Shown: in pieces, positions 62,265 through 64,000 of the stretch
Layout of the letters: each line of letters opens with the position of its first letter
How positions within the stretch are numbered: the first letter of the stretch is position 1
NCBI GenBank assembly: GCA_021464415.1
Contig: CM038471.1
Span: 75,870,414-75,934,413, forward strand
Length of the DNA stretch: 64,000 bases
Direction of reading: 5' to 3'
DNA from: Lonicera japonica
Taxonomy: Eukaryota; Streptophyta; Magnoliopsida; Dipsacales; Caprifoliaceae
Notes under the pieces: generated by a model
Database searches by the model: none
Seen by the model: the letters and a program-made list of their open reading frames with translations, nothing else
Told to the model about the DNA's origin: nothing
Position numbers and translations under genes: made by a program

Positions 62265-63575
62265 ACTAATAAAAAAGTTAGAATTACAACGTAACGAAAA
62301 TATAAAAAAAAATAGTTCAACTTTAGAGTGGAAGAAGAGCTCTTAAATAGATTATTATCACATAAAAATGAATTGATCAAACATAAGATCAATCTCACAT
62401 AAATAATGTACACCTTTTTGTTTTAATCTATGTTTTAATTCAAAGTAGAATGCTAAAAAGACGGGTCTCTTTTTGGCCTAATTAATAATACGATTTAGTG
62501 CATTGATTATGTAAAAAACAAATTAACTAATATTAAATTCAAACAAAAAAAAAAACTTGTCAAAAAAATCTCAAATAAATAAATAAGTGGCCAAAATAAT
62601 AAGTAGCATTAGCATGTAATTTAATCAACCTTAGCTAATTCTTACAATCACATAGTGTATTATTAATTAAAAAGAAAAATGAAAAAATGTTGAAATTTTA
62701 TTATACTTAAACCTGCAGGTATGAGCAGGTATGAACACATAAGTTGCGCTTGTAATTAATGTAGGCCTGAGTTGAATCTCATTGGTGATGGCATGTTTTA
62801 GAAAACATGCTAAATATTATACTTAAATATTATTAAAAAGAAAACATGCTAACTTAAGTATATGGATTGTACCTTGTCTATTGATTTCTCAAGGAATGTT
62901 GTTCAACGTGTGACCTGCAGGTGAGGTTTAACATGAAGGGGTGGTTTTGATGTATTTTTAGGGTCGTATTGATGTTTGAAGTTTGATGGGTTTTTTTTTT
63001 CCGTATGTAAATTATTTATTTGTTTAATAAATGAGCTAGTTATTAATTTGTTTGTTGTACCTTTAGGACATATAGCTATATAAACCTATTACCAAATCTC
63101 TACGCCTTGATGCTTAATTTTGGGCACTGCAATTTTGAAACATCATAAGACTACTAATACTAAAACTACTACTAGTCTACTATTACTCAGATCAAAAACT
63201 AGTAGTAATTTCAAGTATTCAACAGAAAAATCACTCGAGCAAATTGAAAAATCCAAATCAGAAAAAATAAAAGAAAAAAGAGAAAGAAGAGATCTATGCA
63301 TCAATCTACAACCAAATCCAATTTGAGCAATCAATCAATCAAGTTACAACCTTTGTACATAAAAATGATAAATCTAACGTGTAATCACAATAACTAAACA
63401 AATATCCACATACAAATAATATATAAATTGATCACATATATATAACTGGCTAGATATATATATACACACATATTAAAGCACATCAAAGTTTCTAAGATCC
63501 AACAAAAAGTAAAAGAATACAAAGCAAAATAATAAAAACCACTTGACCAAATTGAAAATCCAAATCGAAAAAATT
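62265..63575. other. Interior of the hAT-like element, non-coding
   Basis: AT-rich. A-rich stretches at about 63236-63285 and 63547-63590 share AAATTGAAAA(A)TCCAAATC and are probably an internal duplication. No coding similarity. Confidence 0.5.
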
Positions 63576-63576
63576 A

Positions 63577-63708
63577 AAAGAAAAGGAAAATACTAGTGAT
63601 TGTTGAGGTGGGAGCGGGATCAACGAGATCTGCGGGAGAAGCGAGAGAGGGATCTATGGGCGGAGCGAGAGCGGGATTGGCGAGAGGAGCGAGAGCGGGA
63701 TCGACCAT
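63577..63708 (-). pseudogene. Possible first exon of a transposase or other element gene
   Basis: A minus-strand frame from ATG at 63708 encodes 43 residues with a proline/alanine repeat (MVDPALAPLANPALAPPIDP), ending TAA at 63577. It follows a TC-rich leader just inside the right end of the hAT-like element. Plant hAT transposases often have a Pro/Ala/Ser-rich N-terminus before a BED zinc finger, but no BED finger follows here. The link to a transposase is an inference. Confidence 0.35.
63608..63703. repeat. Degenerate minisatellite, GGAGCGAGAGCGGGAT-like
   Basis: Units GGGAGCGGGATCAACGAGAT, GGAGCGAGAGCGGGATTGGC and GGAGCGAGAGCGGGATCGAC, with a shorter GAAGCGAGAGAGGGATC, follow one another. 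On the minus strand they encode the Pro/Ala repeat of the small frame at 63577-63708. Confidence 0.75.
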
Positions 63709-64000
63709 GGTTATGAAAAGAGATAGAGAGATGTTCAGTGAAGGTCTGAGGGAGACGCGTGAGGGAGAGGGAGAGAGAAAGTGATAAGAGAGCGGAGAAA
63801 AGAGCGGCGTGAGTACTGTGTTTGTGAGGGACTGACTGAGGGTCTTAATTTTAGTATTAATATAATATATTAATAATATATATTTAAATATATATATATT
63901 AATTTTGGTCTGGTCTGACCGGGGTATTAAAATGTAAAACTGAAGACCGGACCGAACCTTTTTGGTCCTTCAAAATTTGGACCGGACCGGACCGAATTTA

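Larger units (their letters stand above)
59043..64000. mobile_element. hAT-like DNA transposon inserted in copia RT (right end just outside)
   Basis: The copia frame stops at GTTAAAAC and the insert opens TAGGGGTGTGCACGGTCCGG, the style of plant hAT-like non-autonomous elements. Subterminal GGACCGG/CCGGTCC repeats fill 59050-59205 and reappear inverted at 63903-63995, so both ends are related. The very last bases (an inverse of TAGGGGTG) are not yet reached at 64000. The interior is mostly non-coding, holds a nested solo LTR at 59825-62259, and near the right end has a short minus-strand frame. Confidence 0.7.

Overview
This window is nuclear DNA from a flowering plant, most likely a eudicot. 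It is AT-rich, has intron-split genes with GT..AG borders, plant gene families (a NEK1/2/3-type kinase, a SANTA-domain KNL2, EMC2, an organic cation/carnitine transporter) and many plant transposable elements. I cannot name the species. I see no CRISPR array, bacterial operon, integron, organellar insert or rRNA cluster.

Layout. (1) 1-7,400, minus strand: the first ten coding exons (206 residues) of a NIMA-related kinase. Its 3' end lies beyond the left edge. A long 5' leader intron carries a triplicated repeat, and the leader has a possible uORF. (2) 7,400-13,240: AT-rich intergenic DNA with two decayed hAT transposase fragments. (3) 13,305-18,374, plus strand: a four-exon gene for a 440-residue SANTA-domain kinetochore protein of the KNL2 family, probably the type without a CENPC-k motif. 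(4) 19,838-31,723, minus strand: a complete nine-exon EMC2 gene (303 residues, ER membrane protein insertase subunit). Its introns host MITEs and a LINE fragment. (5) 31,724-46,860: about 15 kb without a recognisable gene, holding a long foldback element, several MITE-like elements and a duplicated piece of EMC2 containing exon 3. (6) 46,949-48,541, plus strand: an intronless 530-residue OCT-family transporter. (7) 50,806-51,634, plus strand: the likely first two exons of an unrecognised acidic protein, followed by (8) 52,063-64,000: a decayed Ty1-copia retrotransposon that took a large LTR-type insertion and then a hAT-like insertion. The hAT-like element itself contains a 2.4-kb solo LTR with an intact 5-bp target duplication.

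The host genes do not form one pathway. They are independent housekeeping or transport loci: kinase signalling and microtubules, centromere identity, ER membrane insertion, and plasma-membrane or tonoplast transport. I rebuilt exon structures by hand from splice sites and reading-frame continuity; every junction in NEK, KNL2 and EMC2 keeps phase. I found no previously undescribed multi-gene system. The most interesting signals are structural: the nested transposon stack, the exon-carrying duplication of EMC2, a long inverted repeat, a paired hairpin with a compensatory change, and very small repeats next to splice sites.
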